Shown one piece after another: positions 62,355 to 64,000 of a stretch of 64,000 nt of DNA. This stretch comes from Dyella mobilis. Lineage in GTDB: Bacteria; Pseudomonadota; Gammaproteobacteria; Xanthomonadales; Rhodanobacteraceae. A program made the position numbers and the translations under genes. The stretch covers positions 124,001-188,000 of the forward strand of contig NZ_JADIKF010000040.1 of the NCBI RefSeq assembly GCF_016904945.1, in the 5' to 3' direction. The stretch's first letter is position 1. Each line of letters opens with the position of its first letter. Below the pieces are notes generated by a model. The model made no database searches and had not been told where the DNA came from. It saw nothing but the letters and a program-made list of their open reading frames with translations.

Positions 62355-63724
62355 GGGGTGGTTGCCGCTAAAGAAGACGGTTGAAGATCGGTATCGCCCA
62401 GCAAGGTTTCCAGCGCGATCGCCTGTTGCGATTGCTGGTCGCGCGCCGCGATGAAATCCACGTCCGCGCCAAGCGCGTTGGCACGGATGGAGAGATAGGT
62501 CGGCCAATCGAGCAGCCCCTTCTGCCACGCGGCTTGCGCCGCTACGCGAGCCTGGTCGAGCCTGGCTGCGTGTGCTTGCAGCTGATCGCGCTGCCGGGCA
62601 AGCGTGTCCAGGTCGGCGGTGATTTGTGCGATATCGCTGCGCGTGGTGAGCAGGCGATTTTCATAATCGTCCTTGAGTTGCTGGCGCGTAGCCTTTTCGA
62701 TGGCGATGTTGCCGCGATTGCGGTCGAACAGGGGCAACGTGAAGCCGATGGTGAAACCGTTGGTCACTTCGTTGGTGGTATCGCGCTGCCTGTCCACACC
62801 GAAGTTGAGCGCCGGGAACTGCGCACGAATGGCGCCGCGTAACGTGGCTTCCTGCGCTTGGTAGCCCGCTTGCAGGGCAAGCAGATCCGGACGCCGCCGC
62901 GGCAGGCTCGCCAGCGCCGCCTGCACTTGCTGCGGGGTCGGGTTTGCCCGGAAGGATTCGCCGATCAGGTCCAACGGCGCATCGGGCGCGAGCCCCAGCA
63001 GCAGGCGCAGGTCGTGCTCGGATTGATGCAACTGGATGGTGTTGTCGGAGACACGCTTGCTGGCATCCGCGTAGGCGTTCAAGCCGGCACTGGCGGCGTC
63101 GTAGGTGAGGTTGCCCGCTTGCAACGCTTTGCGAACGCGATCGTCCACCGGCGCCAGCGCCGCCTGCTCCGCCGCCAACTGCTTTTGCTGGGCCCGCAGC
63201 GATATCACCTGATTGAACAGCAGGCGCGCCTGCGCAATCGTCTGCCACTCTGCCCAAAGCAGATCGAGATTCACCTGTTGCGCCTGACTCTTGGCCGCGG
63301 CCACGCGGGTGGAACGAGTCAGCAGACTGGTGATGTCCTCGCTGATGCCATAGCTGTACGCACTGGTGGCGCCCACTTGCTTGTGCGCCAGAAAATCCTG
63401 GCTGATGGCGATTTGCGGATCGGGCAACAGGCCCGCTGCAAAGGATTGCGCGCGGGCAATGCCCAACTGATCGCGCATGACCTTCAGGTCCGGATTGTTC
63501 GCAACGGCGAGGATGGCCACATCCGTGGAATCCATGCCCTGCGCCGGATCGAAATGATGCGTGCGCAGCGCCGGCAACGGCATGTCGGCCGTACTCGCCG
63601 ACAGATGCACCACATCGGCAGCGCCCTGCCCCTGGCCCAAAGGCTGCGGCGAATAGGTCGCACACCCGGCGAGCAGCATCAGCCCAACCAGCGTGCCGGC
63701 ACGCCATCCGTGCATCGGCAACAT
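62351..63724 (-). CDS. Outer-membrane efflux protein, TolC/NodT family lipoprotein
   Basis: A 457-residue outer-membrane channel with a lipobox (LMLLAGC) and two OEP repeats of long coiled helices, for example AIAVAN-like VAILAVANNPDLKVMRDQLG and a matching second half. It should form the exit duct for the RND pump. The start at 63724 places the signal peptide at the N-terminus; a start 14 codons earlier is also possible. It heads the three-gene efflux operon. Confidence 0.9.
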   Translation of the reverse strand: MLPMHGWRAGTLVGLMLLAGCATYSPQPLGQGQGAADVVHLSASTADMPLPALRTHHFDPAQGMDSTDVAILAVANNPDLKVMRDQLGIARAQSFAAGLLPDPQIAISQDFLAHKQVGATSAYSYGISEDITSLLTRSTRVAAAKSQAQQVNLDLLWAEWQTIAQARLLFNQVISLRAQQKQLAAEQAALAPVDDRVRKALQAGNLTYDAASAGLNAYADASKRVSDNTIQLHQSEHDLRLLLGLAPDAPLDLIGESFRANPTPQQVQAALASLPRRRPDLLALQAGYQAQEATLRGAIRAQFPALNFGVDRQRDTTNEVTNGFTIGFTLPLFDRNRGNIAIEKATRQQLKDDYENRLLTTRSDIAQITADLDTLARQRDQLQAHAARLDQARVAAQAAWQKGLLDWPTYLSIRANALGADVDFIAARDQQSQQAIALETLLGDTDLQPSSLAATTP

Positions 63725-64000
63725 CGTTTTGTCACGTAATGAAAACTTTAGCGACCGCACCCGCAAGCCTCTGATCCATACCGATGACGATGCAAGGCTA
63801 ACGGTTCTGGCTTAGCGCTTACTTTGCTCGGCAACGCGCGGCCCGAAAGGCTCAATCCATGCATGAAACGACCCGCCCCACAGAACAGACCGGCGAAACA
63901 CCGCCCTCGCACCTGGCCGCCGGAAGCGCATCGCCGGCTGCGGGAAAAGGCTGGTATCGGAGGTCGGCTCGGCGCATCATCCATTCGAAAATGCAATAGC
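63725..64000. other. Right-edge region upstream of the efflux operon
   Basis: 276 bases with the efflux promoter on the minus strand. On the plus strand there are two overlapping short frames: ATG at 63859 to a stop at 63999 (46 codons) and ATG at 63863 running off the edge. Neither has a recognisable product, so I do not call a gene. Confidence 0.3.

Noticed and set aside
63859-63999. 46-codon plus-strand frame at the right edge
   Set aside because: No ribosome site, no family and an overlapping alternative frame; support is too weak for a gene call.

Overview
The window is GC-rich, densely packed bacterial chromosome with no rRNA, tRNA, CRISPR array, prophage or insertion sequence that I can see. 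Gene content points to a gammaproteobacterium of the Xanthomonadales, most like Rhodanobacteraceae such as Dyella, Rhodanobacter or Frateuria. The reasons are a Xanthomonas-type non-phosphorylating L-fucose pathway, the ndk-rlmN-pilW-rodZ / yfgM-bamB-der cluster, a ligA-epmA pair, and families of short palindromic intergenic repeats. This placement is inference from gene content and style; no alignment was run.

Bases 1-14600 form one functional block for fucosylated glycans. On the minus strand an operon encodes a GH29 alpha-L-fucosidase, a GH18 protein and a GH3 enzyme of beta-xylosidase type, which runs off the left edge. Divergent from it is a tightly coupled six-gene operon: L-fucose dehydrogenase, fuconolactonase, 2-keto-3-deoxy-fuconate dehydrogenase, FAH-family diketo-acid hydrolase, L-fuconate dehydratase and L-lactate dehydrogenase. 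Together they would turn L-fucose into pyruvate. A mutarotase, a FucP-type symporter, an IclR regulator and a second GH29 enzyme complete the locus.

Bases 14900-26500 are accessory. They hold a GT2-GtrA / GT39 glycosyltransferase pair, a CHAD protein, a universal stress protein, a sirtuin and tadA. Next comes a small module of DUF2182 membrane protein, DUF899 thioredoxin-like protein, a regulator with a TPR-like region and two winged helices, and a beta-propeller protein. A hipBA toxin-antitoxin pair with an AT-rich operator region follows.

Bases 26600-39500 are mostly housekeeping genes on the minus strand: guaBA, folD, moeB with a rhodanese domain, der, bamB, yfgM, rodZ, pilW, rlmN and ndk. 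Bases 39500-44260 carry a fatty-acid oxidation operon (TetR regulator, fadN-type bifunctional enzyme, fadA). Its promoter has two copies of a palindromic operator and the operon ends in a strong bidirectional terminator.

Bases 44260-64000 mix transporters and repair: a lipoprotein, two HsrA-like MFS pumps, a pirin, a quinone oxidoreductase, a divergent pair of orphan NarL/RcsB-type response regulators, epmA, ligA, a CPA2 antiporter, a photolyase, and an OMF-MFP-RND efflux operon at the right edge.

No clearly novel system jumps out. The best candidates for follow-up are the DUF899/DUF2182/regulator/propeller module, the paired orphan response regulators with a perfect palindrome between them, and the twin palindromes in the leader of the fucosidase operon.
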